Part shown: piece by piece, positions 17,148 to 25,241 of the stretch
Layout: each line of letters begins with the position of its first letter
Numbering within the stretch: the stretch's first letter is position 1
Origin: Heliorestis convoluta
Lineage (GTDB): Bacteria; Bacillota; Desulfitobacteriia; Heliobacteriales; Heliobacteriaceae
Direction of reading: 5' to 3'
DNA length: 64,000 nucleotides
NCBI RefSeq assembly: GCF_009649955.1
Contig: NZ_CP045875.1
Coordinates: forward strand, 372,001 to 436,000
Made by a program: the position numbers and the translations under genes
Notes under the pieces: generated by a model
What the model saw: the letters and a program-made list of their open reading frames with translations, nothing else
The model's database searches: none
Told to the model about the DNA's origin: nothing

Positions 17148-17666
17148 CTACCATAGTACGAGGACGATGGCTGCACCTGCTAAGACACCCCCATAAGACC
17201 AGACCTTCGCCAGGCGTTGGCAATCTTCTCGCGCTTCTTTTTCTAGCCATTCCAAACGCTTTTTTACTTCTTCAATACGCAAAAGCTGATCTTCTTTGGG
17301 TGCTGAACCTAGACCAAGGGCTAGGCGTTCTATTTCTTCACCTTCTTTTTTTTGCAAGGCTGTGTTGACTATCCAGGCTTGTAGCGATTCACTCCAAAGC
17401 TCGTCAGCACCACGACCCTGGCTTCCTCGTAAGCGCTGGGCCATATCTAGAAAGAGTTGGCTTGTCGGTTCACCACTGATACGTCCGGCCTGTTCCATGG
17501 CTTGCGGTAAAGGGACGGCACCGTAAGAAATTTCTGTAGACAAGGCGGAGAGAGACGACTGTAGTTGAGCCAAAATTTTAGGACGACGATGGAGTTCTGC
17601 AGCTTTCCATAAGCCAGCACTGCTACAGGCGCCAAGGATAAGCAAGGCGCCTATGATTTTCCACAT
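17148..17666 (-). CDS. spoIIIAB: Stage III sporulation protein AB
   Basis: A 172-residue protein related to GspF/PilC helical domains, anchored by an N-terminal helix (KIIGALLILGACSSAGLW) and a C-terminal one (GGVLAGAAIVLVLW). The LSTEISYGAVPLPQAM segment is conserved. The frame extends upstream to 17702, but ATG at 17666 has GGGAGGAGG at 6 bases and gives the standard length (171 in B. subtilis). The following 93 bases to spoIIIAC hold no obvious signal. Confidence 0.92.
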   Translation of the reverse strand: MWKIIGALLILGACSSAGLWKAAELHRRPKILAQLQSSLSALSTEISYGAVPLPQAMEQAGRISGEPTSQLFLDMAQRLRGSQGRGADELWSESLQAWIVNTALQKKEGEEIERLALGLGSAPKEDQLLRIEEVKKRLEWLEKEAREDCQRLAKVWSYGGVLAGAAIVLVLW

Positions 17667-17711
17667 TTTTTGCCTCCTCCCTAGCAAGAGAATTGATAGC
17701 AACAGAAGTAC

Positions 17712-18779
17712 TTATTTGAGTTTTTTTCCTTCTTCGTTATATATGGCTTTGATTGTGCCTGGTTGAGGACGGGGACTTAAGATGATAATGCGTTGAAAAA
17801 TAGTAAGCTTTTTCATCGCTTGGAGACCCGGTCTTTTATCCATATCACTGTATTGATAGCCGTGAGCCGTAGCAAGCAGCGATACGCCGCAATGCATGGC
17901 TTCTTCCACAGCTAAGACATCCTCAGTGCGTCCGATTTCATCTGTGGCAAGAACTTTCGGTGAAAGAGAGCGAAGCATACGTAAGAGACCTTCTGACTTG
18001 GGACATCCATCGAGGACGTCTGTCCGAGGGCCTATGTCATTTTGCGGTACACCTCGATAGGAAGCTGCGATTTCTGACCGCTCATCAACAAGGCCAACTG
18101 TCATACCAGGGAGATTGAGGGATGGGCAACCGGTGCTGATCTGTCGGACAATATCACGCAAAAGCGTCGTTTTACCACCACCGGGCGGAGATAGAATCAG
18201 CGTAGAAAGAAAAGGCCTCTCTTCAGGTCCTCGCAGGTAGGGGATTATTGAATCGGCAATGCCGGTAATCTGACGTGCTATACGTATATTGAGCGATGAA
18301 ACAGGATGGATCGTTTTCACTTTGCCACCTTCTAAGACAACTCGACCGGCAAGGCCTACGCGGTAACCACCAGGTAGCGTAAGAAAGCCTTGACGAAATT
18401 CTTCTTCAAAGGCATAAATGGAGCATTCAGACATGAGATGCAAGGTCTGTAGTAGTTCTTCTGCCGTAGTCGAGCGAAGAAGAATATCACCATGGGTGCA
18501 GACAATATTGAGGGGACGACCGCTGCGCAGGCGGATTTCAGAGACATTGGCAAGTGATATTGTAGGATCTTGTAGAATTTCTGTAATAAGTGGCCGCAAG
18601 GTAGGCGCTAGGTAAGGCAGAAGTCTATCGACCCAACCACTTTCTAGGCCTAGTGAAGATTCCTGATCAAGAAGGCTTGTCTCACTGGTTGACGATGAGG
18701 TCACTTGAAGTGTTTGGACTTTAGGTTTTGTTTTTAGCGTTGTGCTTTTTTTGGCTTCTCTGTCCCAAGTTACTCGCAC
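17712..18779 (-). CDS. spoIIIAA: Stage III sporulation protein AA, ATPase
   Basis: Secretion-type ATPase of the SpoIIIA complex, required for SigG activity in the forespore. 355 residues, longer than the usual 305-330 because of about 40 extra N-terminal residues. Walker A is SPPGGGKTTLLRDIVRQ; the Walker B region is LATDEIGRTEDVLAVEEAM; LRSGRPLNIV and FLTLPGGYRVGLAGR are family motifs. The start is GTG at 18779 behind a G-rich site. It heads the eight-gene spoIIIA operon. A SigE-like promoter is proposed just upstream. Confidence 0.92.
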   Translation of the reverse strand: MRVTWDREAKKSTTLKTKPKVQTLQVTSSSTSETSLLDQESSLGLESGWVDRLLPYLAPTLRPLITEILQDPTISLANVSEIRLRSGRPLNIVCTHGDILLRSTTAEELLQTLHLMSECSIYAFEEEFRQGFLTLPGGYRVGLAGRVVLEGGKVKTIHPVSSLNIRIARQITGIADSIIPYLRGPEERPFLSTLILSPPGGGKTTLLRDIVRQISTGCPSLNLPGMTVGLVDERSEIAASYRGVPQNDIGPRTDVLDGCPKSEGLLRMLRSLSPKVLATDEIGRTEDVLAVEEAMHCGVSLLATAHGYQYSDMDKRPGLQAMKKLTIFQRIIILSPRPQPGTIKAIYNEEGKKLK

Positions 18780-18803
18780 TGCTTATCCCCCCTATCTATC
18801 ACA

Positions 18804-18832
18804 AAGATATGGCGGCTTTGGCAAGTTTATGC
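18804..18832 (-). promoter_or_regulatory. Candidate SigE promoter of the spoIIIA operon
   Basis: Minus strand GCATAAA (18826-18832), 14-base spacer, CATATCTT (18804-18811). This resembles the SigE pattern ATA-N14-CATACA-T, and spoIIIA is transcribed by SigE in Bacillus. The -10 has two departures from consensus. Confidence 0.45.
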
Positions 18833-18848
18833 AATCTCTCTGGCAATG

Positions 18849-18894
18849 AAAAAAAAGAGCCCTGCGCCAAAGTCGTAACTTTGCGCAGAGGCTC
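18849..18894 (-). terminator. Terminator after the CD1247-type gene
   Basis: A long hairpin (GAGCC, TGCGC and AAAGT each paired on the other side with one or two bulged bases) is followed on the minus strand by eight T. It separates the acidic protein gene from the spoIIIA operon. Confidence 0.85.
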
Positions 18895-18971
18895 TTCTAT
18901 TATGCTCTATGAACTCTACTAGAGTCGTTTCAATGATATGGAGGCAAACTTGCAATCTTGCCTATCTGCCC

Positions 18972-19553
18972 TTAGTTATGATGGTGGTAGTGGTAAGGGC
19001 GTGCACGATAGGTTTCTCTAGGCGGTCTGCTTTGGGGAATTCGAGTCGCTTCTTCGTTGTTTCTAAAGCAAGGGCTGTCTTCGTCGTCATCGTCGCATGC
19101 CGTCATGTCTAGATCTTCGCCATCTTGTACGTAAACTGTATGATCGCAAGTCGGGCAAACAACTTCTAGAACTTCGTCATCATCGAGATCTTCTTCTTCA
19201 AAGCAAACTGTCTCGTTGCAAGTTGGGCATTCAAATTCAATTACGTCATCATCGTCGTCATCGCAGTCGCAGAGGATCCCATCGTCATCGTCATCGTCAA
19301 AATCCTCGTCATCGAAGTCGTCCTCTTCTAAGTCATAGAAATCATTTTCAAGATCGACTAGGTCTTCGTCAATGCTTTCTACCATTTCTTCTAACGATGC
19401 TTGATTTCTTCTGACTTCTTCGATTTCCTCGGCCATCGTGTCCAAAATAGTAATCATTTCACTGAGCAGTCGGCCTTCGCGGGGGTCGGCCTCGATCTTC
19501 ATTCCTTCTGCCATTCCCTTTATATAGGAAATTCGTTCCTTTAGTGAAGGCAT
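18972..19553 (-). CDS. CD1247-type acidic protein with zinc-ribbon cysteines
   Basis: 193 residues. The N-terminal helical domain (about 1-75, opening MPSLKERISYIKGMAEGMKI) matches the family named after Clostridioides difficile CD1247, whose function is not known to me. The rest is very unusual: runs of Asp and Glu, three CxxC or CxC-type sites (CDC, CPTC, CPTC) that could form a zinc ribbon, and a His-rich end (YHYHHHN). It sits between efp and spoIIIA, a common place for the family. ATG at 19553 follows AGGAGGG. Metal binding or a scaffold role is a guess from composition. Confidence 0.72.
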   Translation of the reverse strand: MPSLKERISYIKGMAEGMKIEADPREGRLLSEMITILDTMAEEIEEVRRNQASLEEMVESIDEDLVDLENDFYDLEEDDFDDEDFDDDDDDGILCDCDDDDDDVIEFECPTCNETVCFEEEDLDDDEVLEVVCPTCDHTVYVQDGEDLDMTACDDDDEDSPCFRNNEEATRIPQSRPPRETYRARPYHYHHHN

Positions 19554-19691
19554 AAAAAGTCCCTCCTCGGCAACTTATCTACCTTAGCGTTTTGCCAAAG
19601 GCTCTGTCTAAGTATTCCCGGGAGGCTTTTATTTAACAAGATTAGGCAAATTAATTTTTCTTCCTTGTCCGATCTTTAGGGGCTACTGACG

Positions 19692-20249
19692 TTACGCTCT
19701 AGAAACGTAAGCGCCATTGCGCGTGTCAATGATTAAAACATCGTTCTCATTGATAAATAGAGGAACTTGTACGATCGCACCTGTCTCAAGGGTTGCCGGC
19801 TTGGTAGCACCCTGGGCTGTATCACCTCGCACGCCTGGTGCTGTCTCAACGACCCGAAGCTCAACCGTATTGGGAAGCTCTACACCCATAAGGTTGCCTT
19901 TCCAGGTAAGAATGTGAACTTGCATATTTTCTTTAAGAAAACGAATCTCGTATTCGATCTGTTCCTTTTGTAATGTTGTCTGTTCGTAGTTCTCCATATC
20001 CATGAAGGTGTAGCTATCGTCATCGTTGTACAAATACTCCATGGTGCGGCGCTCCATATGAGCTTTAGGAACTTTTTCACCAGCCCGGAAAGTGCGCTCT
20101 ACAACGCCACCTGTTCTGATGTTTTTTAGCTTGGTACGAACAAAAGCCGCACCTTTGCCTGGCTTAACATGCTGAAACTCAATAACCTGAAAAGCATCGC
20201 CATCAAGCTCAATGGTTGTACCAGTACGAAAATCGTTAGAAGAAATCAT
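19692..20249 (-). CDS. efp: Elongation factor P
   Basis: Translation factor that relieves ribosome stalling at polyproline; 185 residues in three beta domains. It opens [16 protein letters not shown] and shows the loop [17 protein letters not shown], whose tip Lys is the site modified in many species, and [20 protein letters not shown] with [12 protein letters not shown] near the end. Gene order pepQ-efp is standard in Firmicutes. The spacing from the AAGGGAG to ATG is long (about 12 bases). Confidence 0.96.
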   Translation of the reverse strand: MISSNDFRTGTTIELDGDAFQVIEFQHVKPGKGAAFVRTKLKNIRTGGVVERTFRAGEKVPKAHMERRTMEYLYNDDDSYTFMDMENYEQTTLQKEQIEYEIRFLKENMQVHILTWKGNLMGVELPNTVELRVVETAPGVRGDTAQGATKPATLETGAIVQVPLFINENDVLIIDTRNGAYVSRA

Positions 20250-20447
20250 TCCGTCAGTAAACTCCCTTCAATCACTCTGTGTGAGTGATATGGTTCATAA
20301 AAATTTCATCTGTAAGAGTAATTCTTTTCTATGACCTTGTAAGGTTTTCCTGCTTTCAGCAGCCAGAAAATCTTCCTTGCTTCGTAGATTTCTAAGGTTG
20401 CCCTAGGGCGCCCCTTGAAAGCACCTAGCATAGATTCTTTCGCAATC

Positions 20448-21548
20448 CTACTCTATTATTGTGAGTTCTGACGTTTTGGGGGCACTTGTCAAGTTGCGAC
20501 AACCTTCTTCCGTGATTATGACCATATCTTCTATGCGGACGCCACCCCAGTGAGGGATATATATGCCCGGTTCAATCGTGACAACTTGACCGACTTCAAG
20601 AATGTCTTTACTGCTTGGTGAAAGTTGCGGTTTTTCGTGAACGACAAGGCCAACGCCGTGTCCAAGGCCATGACCAAAGTAATCGCCGTAACCTGCTTTT
20701 GTAATACTATCTCGAGCTACAGCATCCACTTCACTGCCTTTTCGTCCCGGTCCGATGAAGTCGAGAGCCCTTTGTTGCGCTTCTAAAACAGTCCTATAGA
20801 CTTTTTGCTGTTCTTCTGTAGCTTTTGCCATGACAAAAGTGCGCGTTGTGTCAGAGCAATACCCATCGAGGCGACAGCCAAAATCAATGGTGACCAGTTC
20901 ACCGGCCTCAATCACTTTGTCTGTAGCGACACCATGGGGCAAAGCCGAGCGAAGACCTGAAGCAACAATAAAGTCGAAAGCGATGCCTTCAGCACCTTCT
21001 TTTCTCAGGTAAAACTCTAACTCTAAAGCAACTTCTTTTTCTGTTAAAGGAATAGAACTTCTAAAACGCTCTTTCATATATGCAAGAATATGTTCGTAGC
21101 CTTGATCAGCCAAAGCGACAGCTCGAGCCACTTTTTCTTGCTCCGCAATGTCTTTGACAGAGCGTATTCTTTCAAGTAAGCCCTCCTGATTCGTCCAAGT
21201 TACATCTGGAAGAGCTTTCGTTAGAATTTCTTTCTGGGCTAGATTGATATGGTTATACTCAAGAGCAATGTTTTTCCAACCTGATGGAGTGACAATTTCT
21301 TGAAGAGCTTTGACCCAAGGCCCTTGCTGGCGGTACAGCTTCCATTGGGGACTTTGCTGTTGCGCTTGCTCCCAATAGCGAAAATCCGTCACAACGATCT
21401 CTTCCTGGCGCGTAATTAGTAAAAAGCCTGCAGTACCCGTAAAACCTGCAAGGTAGCGTCGATTGTGGGGCTCCATCACCAGCAAGGCATCGGTCTGATC
21501 AGGCCAGTGGGCGCGGAGCTTTTCCAATGCTGTTGTGGCACTCTTCAA
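20448..21548 (-). CDS. pepQ: Xaa-Pro aminopeptidase / dipeptidase (M24 family)
   Basis: Cytosolic metallopeptidase acting on X-Pro bonds; 366 residues, creatinase N-terminal domain (about 1-130) and pita-bread catalytic domain. The five metal ligands are visible: the two Asp in TIDFGCRLDGYCSDTTRTF, His in HGLGHGVGL, Glu in TIEPGIY and Glu in GVRIEDMV. Start is TTG at 21548 with AAGGAGG at 9 bases. It lies between aroQ and efp. The gene name follows the Bacillus YqhT/PepQ class; exact specificity is not resolved. Confidence 0.9.
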   Translation of the reverse strand: MKSATTALEKLRAHWPDQTDALLVMEPHNRRYLAGFTGTAGFLLITRQEEIVVTDFRYWEQAQQQSPQWKLYRQQGPWVKALQEIVTPSGWKNIALEYNHINLAQKEILTKALPDVTWTNQEGLLERIRSVKDIAEQEKVARAVALADQGYEHILAYMKERFRSSIPLTEKEVALELEFYLRKEGAEGIAFDFIVASGLRSALPHGVATDKVIEAGELVTIDFGCRLDGYCSDTTRTFVMAKATEEQQKVYRTVLEAQQRALDFIGPGRKGSEVDAVARDSITKAGYGDYFGHGLGHGVGLVVHEKPQLSPSSKDILEVGQVVTIEPGIYIPHWGGVRIEDMVIITEEGCRNLTSAPKTSELTIIE

Positions 21549-21563
21549 GTGTTAAATCCTCCT

Positions 21564-22079
21564 TTAAGGTGTTGCTTCTAAGTAGTTACGAGCAGCGATG
21601 AGGGCTAGCGTGTAACTGTAAGCGCCAAAGCCACTAATCTGGCCGATGGCAAGAGGCGCTAGCATAGAACGATGACGAAATTCTTCACGACCATGAATGT
21701 TGGACAGGTGTACTTCAATAAAGGGTATGGCTGTGCCAGCAAAAGCATCGCGCAAGGCAATGGATGTGTGGGTATAAGCACCTGGATTGATAATGATGAG
21801 ATCCTTTTGGTCCATGGCGCTATGGATCTGGTCAATCAGATCGCCTTCGTGATTCGATTGGAAGCTTTCCAAATCCCAACCCCAGCTTTCAGCGAGGTTT
21901 TTCAGTTTATGTTCGATTTCTGTCAGGTTTGTATGACCATAATGAGACGGTTCACGTCGCCCCAGCAAGTTCAAGTTAGGGCCATTGAGGAGGAGAATGC
22001 GCTTTTTATGGTGGCTCTGGGGATAAACTTTCGCTTTGAAGGGACTTTGAGGCTGTAATATATTGTTTGTTGTAGTCAT
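21564..22079 (-). CDS. aroQ: 3-dehydroquinate dehydratase, type II
   Basis: Third step of the shikimate pathway. [20 protein letters not shown] carries the catalytic Tyr47; [20 protein letters not shown] and [17 protein letters not shown] complete the active site. It is 171 residues, about 24 more than usual, because of an unconserved N-terminal lead rich in Pro, Gln and Lys. It is separated from aroBKC by about 31 kb, although these genes usually cluster. The stop lies 15 bases from the pepQ start. Confidence 0.94.
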   Translation of the reverse strand: MTTTNNILQPQSPFKAKVYPQSHHKKRILLLNGPNLNLLGRREPSHYGHTNLTEIEHKLKNLAESWGWDLESFQSNHEGDLIDQIHSAMDQKDLIIINPGAYTHTSIALRDAFAGTAIPFIEVHLSNIHGREEFRHRSMLAPLAIGQISGFGAYSYTLALIAARNYLEATP

Positions 22080-22108
22080 GGGGTAAGGGTCCCCCCTTTA
22101 CTATAGTA

Positions 22109-22136
22109 TTTGTGGGGGTAGAAAAACCCCCACAAA
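22109..22136 (-). terminator. Hairpin between tldE and aroQ
   Basis: A perfect 11-bp stem (TTTGTGGGGGT with ACCCCCACAAA) around a six-base loop, without a clean T run after it on the minus strand. It is probably a terminator or processing hairpin after tldE. Confidence 0.55.
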
Positions 22137-22165
22137 GATAGGGCTGAATCATCACTCGATAGAGC

Positions 22166-23518
22166 TTAATCACCACTGACAGGAAGACTTTTAATTCTTA
22201 CAGTAGGAGCGCCTTTGCCAACGAAAAAAGTAAGATCATTGCCAATGCCATCAATGTTCTGGAGTAACTCCATCAGATTGCCAGCAATGGCCACACCGCG
22301 AATCGGCGTGGTCAGGCGACCTTTTTCGATTAACAGTCCAGCAGCACCGATAGAAAAGTCTCCTGAAATGGGGTTGGCTGTGTGCATACCCATAACTTCT
22401 GTCACATAGAAGCCATAGTCTATGTCTTGCATCAGTTCATCGGTACTTTTGTTGCCTGCCTGGAGATAAAAGTTGGTTGTGCCTACTTCAGGCGTTCCAC
22501 GAAAAGAACCTCTCGTACCATTGCCTGTCGAAATAACGCCTTCTTTGCGAGCTGTATAACTATTGTGCAAGTAATTTTTCAGAATGCCTTCTTCGATCAA
22601 AACAGTTCGCGAGGAAGGAACGCCTTCGCCGTCAAAAGGTGCCGAAGCAATGCGACCTTCTAAGCGTCCATCGTCAACAAGGGTTACTGTTGGGGAAGCA
22701 ATAAGCGTATTGCCTTTACCTGCTAGAGGAGATTTGCCTTTCTGAACAGCTTCTGCTGTAAGCGATGGTGTCAAGATGCCCATAAACTGTGTTACTACGT
22801 AAGGATCGAGCAGCACTGGCATGCGCTTAGAGGCAATTCGTTTGGCACCGAGCATACGCACGGCTTTGTGAGCTGCTTCTTGCCCTACTTTGACAGGGTT
22901 AATATCAGAAAAGCGAAGACCATAGGAAAGAGCAAAGCCTGTCTGGTTTTCGCCTTTTTCTTCAGCCACCAAATAGGCGTAAGCACCACAGTAAGCACCG
23001 CGGTAGGAAGCGTCGACGCCACGAGAGTTGACAATGGAAACGGTATATTCCGCATCTTGATAGGAGGAACGCTCGGTGATAGCAATTCGCTGATCAGAAG
23101 CTCGAGCGGCTGCTTCAATTTCTTTGGCCAAATTGATTTTGGCTTCTACGGATGTATTGCCAATCTCTGGATCGAAGGTATCAACTTGCGGGTACCTATC
23201 TACTTTGGAGGGCAGGACGTGATAGGGGTCTTCTCCCGTCCAAACGGCATTGGCTAAAGCCCGCTCTACTGTCCCTTCGAGAACTTTTTCGTCTAGATCG
23301 GAGGTATAGGCGTATCCCATCCGTCCGTTTTTGAAGATACGCAGTCCAATACCACGATCTTCAGCAAGCTTCATCGTTTCGACGACGCCTCTAGATACGT
23401 CGATGGAAAGTTCTCTGGCATCGAGCCCGTAGGCTTCGGACATTTCTGCCCCTTTACGTTGGGCAAGTTCCACCATTTTGCGGGTTATTGTGCCCATATC
23501 GATTCGACTCACCTTCAC
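22166..23518 (-). CDS. tldE: TldE/PmbA metallopeptidase-related subunit
   Basis: Non-catalytic partner of TldD in the heterodimeric TldDE protease that processes modified peptides such as microcins and antitoxins. 450 residues. Recognisable stretches are DRGIGLRIFKNGRMGYAYTS, VALLDPYVV-like MPVLLDPYVVTQFMGIL, and NGTRGSFRGTPEVGTTNFYL (20 residues). It lacks the HExxxH motif present in TldD, as expected for TldE. It is encoded about 100 bases downstream of tldD. Substrates in this organism are unknown. Confidence 0.9.
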   Translation of the reverse strand: MKVSRIDMGTITRKMVELAQRKGAEMSEAYGLDARELSIDVSRGVVETMKLAEDRGIGLRIFKNGRMGYAYTSDLDEKVLEGTVERALANAVWTGEDPYHVLPSKVDRYPQVDTFDPEIGNTSVEAKINLAKEIEAAARASDQRIAITERSSYQDAEYTVSIVNSRGVDASYRGAYCGAYAYLVAEEKGENQTGFALSYGLRFSDINPVKVGQEAAHKAVRMLGAKRIASKRMPVLLDPYVVTQFMGILTPSLTAEAVQKGKSPLAGKGNTLIASPTVTLVDDGRLEGRIASAPFDGEGVPSSRTVLIEEGILKNYLHNSYTARKEGVISTGNGTRGSFRGTPEVGTTNFYLQAGNKSTDELMQDIDYGFYVTEVMGMHTANPISGDFSIGAAGLLIEKGRLTTPIRGVAIAGNLMELLQNIDGIGNDLTFFVGKGAPTVRIKSLPVSGD

Positions 23519-23619
23519 ACCTGCCTTCTAAAATGTGCTATTCCATATTGTAACCTTTTTGAGAAGTATTGAACCCCATGCGCCAAGGTCACCAAGAGAA
23601 ATTTAACAATCTTGCCTTT

Positions 23620-25134
23620 TTATAATCGGCGAATTTGGGGCCTCTTGTTGTGGAGTAGTTCCTGCAGATGGGAGGTGCTTTTGCTTTTTTTGTTGGCTTC
23701 CGGTTCGCTTTGCTCCTCCGTTGCATCTCCACCGCCCGTACCACCTACGATGAGAGAAGTAATGCGCATCGTAGGCTGGGCGTCAGAAACGGGGACGCCT
23801 TGACCGTCTTTGCCGCAAGTACCGATGGCGTATCCCAGATCACTGCCAACTCGATCAACCTTGCGAAGCACTTCAGGGCCATTGCCCGTTAAGGTAGCAC
23901 CGCGTACCGCGTAAGCGACTTCTCCATCTTCTATGATATAACCTTCTGCAACGTCAAAGACAAAGTCGCCGTTCGTTGTGTTGACTTGACCGCCACCCAT
24001 TTTCATAACCAAAAGGCCTTGTTTAGTATCTTTGATGATTTTTTCAGGGTCTTCATCACCAGCGGCGATTAAGGTGTTGGTCATGCGTGGAACAGGCTTA
24101 TGCTGATAAGACTCACGACGGCCATTGCCTGTCGATTCTCTATTGTCTTTGCTGGCTGTAAAGCGATCGTACATAAAGTCTCGCAATTCACCTTTTTCGA
24201 TTAAGACGTTTCTCTGGCCGCGGGTACCCTCGTCGTCAAAACGAAGAGCACCGTATTTTCCTTTTATCGTACCATCGTCGATCACTGTAACCAGCGGGGA
24301 AGCAACTTGCTGACCTTTTTTGCCACCGTAGACAGACAATCCCTTCTGGACCAGATCGGCTTCTAGGCCGTGGCCACAAGCTTCGTGAACCATGGTGCCT
24401 CCAGCTTCAGCGGCCATGACCACTGCCATAGTGCCAGAAGGAGCTGGCTTGGCTTGCAGCATTAGAAGAGCACGATCAACGGCTTTCTGCGCAATCTCTT
24501 CAGGTGCTTGCTCTTCAAAAATTTCAAAGCCAACGGTACCACCTAAGGCTTCGTAGCCTGTCTGAATCAGGGTACCATCAGCAGCGACAGCGTGAACGAT
24601 AAAGCGAGAGCGAATTCGCTCATCTTCCACATAGACACCTTCACTGTTCGCAATGGTTACTTGCTGAATCACATCACCATAGCCTACAGTCACTTGCTTG
24701 ACTCGATCATCGATCTTGCGAGCATGCTTGTTGGCTTCAAGAACTTTTTCAACTTTCTTTTCGATGGCCACTTCATCGGGTCGAAGCTGCACCGATAGAT
24801 CCACAGGTGCTAGGGCTTTCGTTAAATCAATACTTTGACGAACTTTTTCACTACGAGCTCCGTGACTCGCAACCTTCGCAGCATGGGCTAAACCCTCGAA
24901 GCTGACATCGTTGGTATACGCATAGGCTGTAGAATCGCCAGCGATCACACGAATACCTGCGCCTACATCCGTGCCTGAGTTGAGGCGTTCAATTTTGTTG
25001 TCTTCGCAGCCAATGCCATTGAGGGCCTTTTTCTCAATATAAATGTCAGCAAAGTCGCCGCCATGGCTCATGGCTACATCTAAAATTTCCTGAAGATCTT
25101 TTTTCTCTAGTGACTGGAACAAATTATTCACCAT
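23620..25134 (-). CDS. tldD: TldD metalloprotease
   Basis: Catalytic subunit of TldDE. The zinc motif HEACGHGLEADLV is intact with HExxxH, and GGGQVNTTNGDFVFDV plus the VRGATLTGNGPEVLRKVDRV region identify the family. 504 residues, with a C-terminal extension of about 35 residues (Glu, Lys and Ser rich) beyond the usual 470-480. The start matches the conserved LEKKDLQEILDVAMSHGGDFAD opening (quoted in two parts: LEKKDLQEILD, VAMSHGGDFAD). It pairs with tldE downstream. Confidence 0.92.
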   Translation of the reverse strand: MVNNLFQSLEKKDLQEILDVAMSHGGDFADIYIEKKALNGIGCEDNKIERLNSGTDVGAGIRVIAGDSTAYAYTNDVSFEGLAHAAKVASHGARSEKVRQSIDLTKALAPVDLSVQLRPDEVAIEKKVEKVLEANKHARKIDDRVKQVTVGYGDVIQQVTIANSEGVYVEDERIRSRFIVHAVAADGTLIQTGYEALGGTVGFEIFEEQAPEEIAQKAVDRALLMLQAKPAPSGTMAVVMAAEAGGTMVHEACGHGLEADLVQKGLSVYGGKKGQQVASPLVTVIDDGTIKGKYGALRFDDEGTRGQRNVLIEKGELRDFMYDRFTASKDNRESTGNGRRESYQHKPVPRMTNTLIAAGDEDPEKIIKDTKQGLLVMKMGGGQVNTTNGDFVFDVAEGYIIEDGEVAYAVRGATLTGNGPEVLRKVDRVGSDLGYAIGTCGKDGQGVPVSDAQPTMRITSLIVGGTGGGDATEEQSEPEANKKSKSTSHLQELLHNKRPQIRRL

Positions 25135-25241
25135 CCTTGGGGATCACTCTCGATTGAGGAAGCTGCTTAACTTCTCGCTCACCTTGGTCTATACTTCCCC
25201 TTTTATTATCACGACATAAGGGGACAGGGAAAGTCAAAGAA

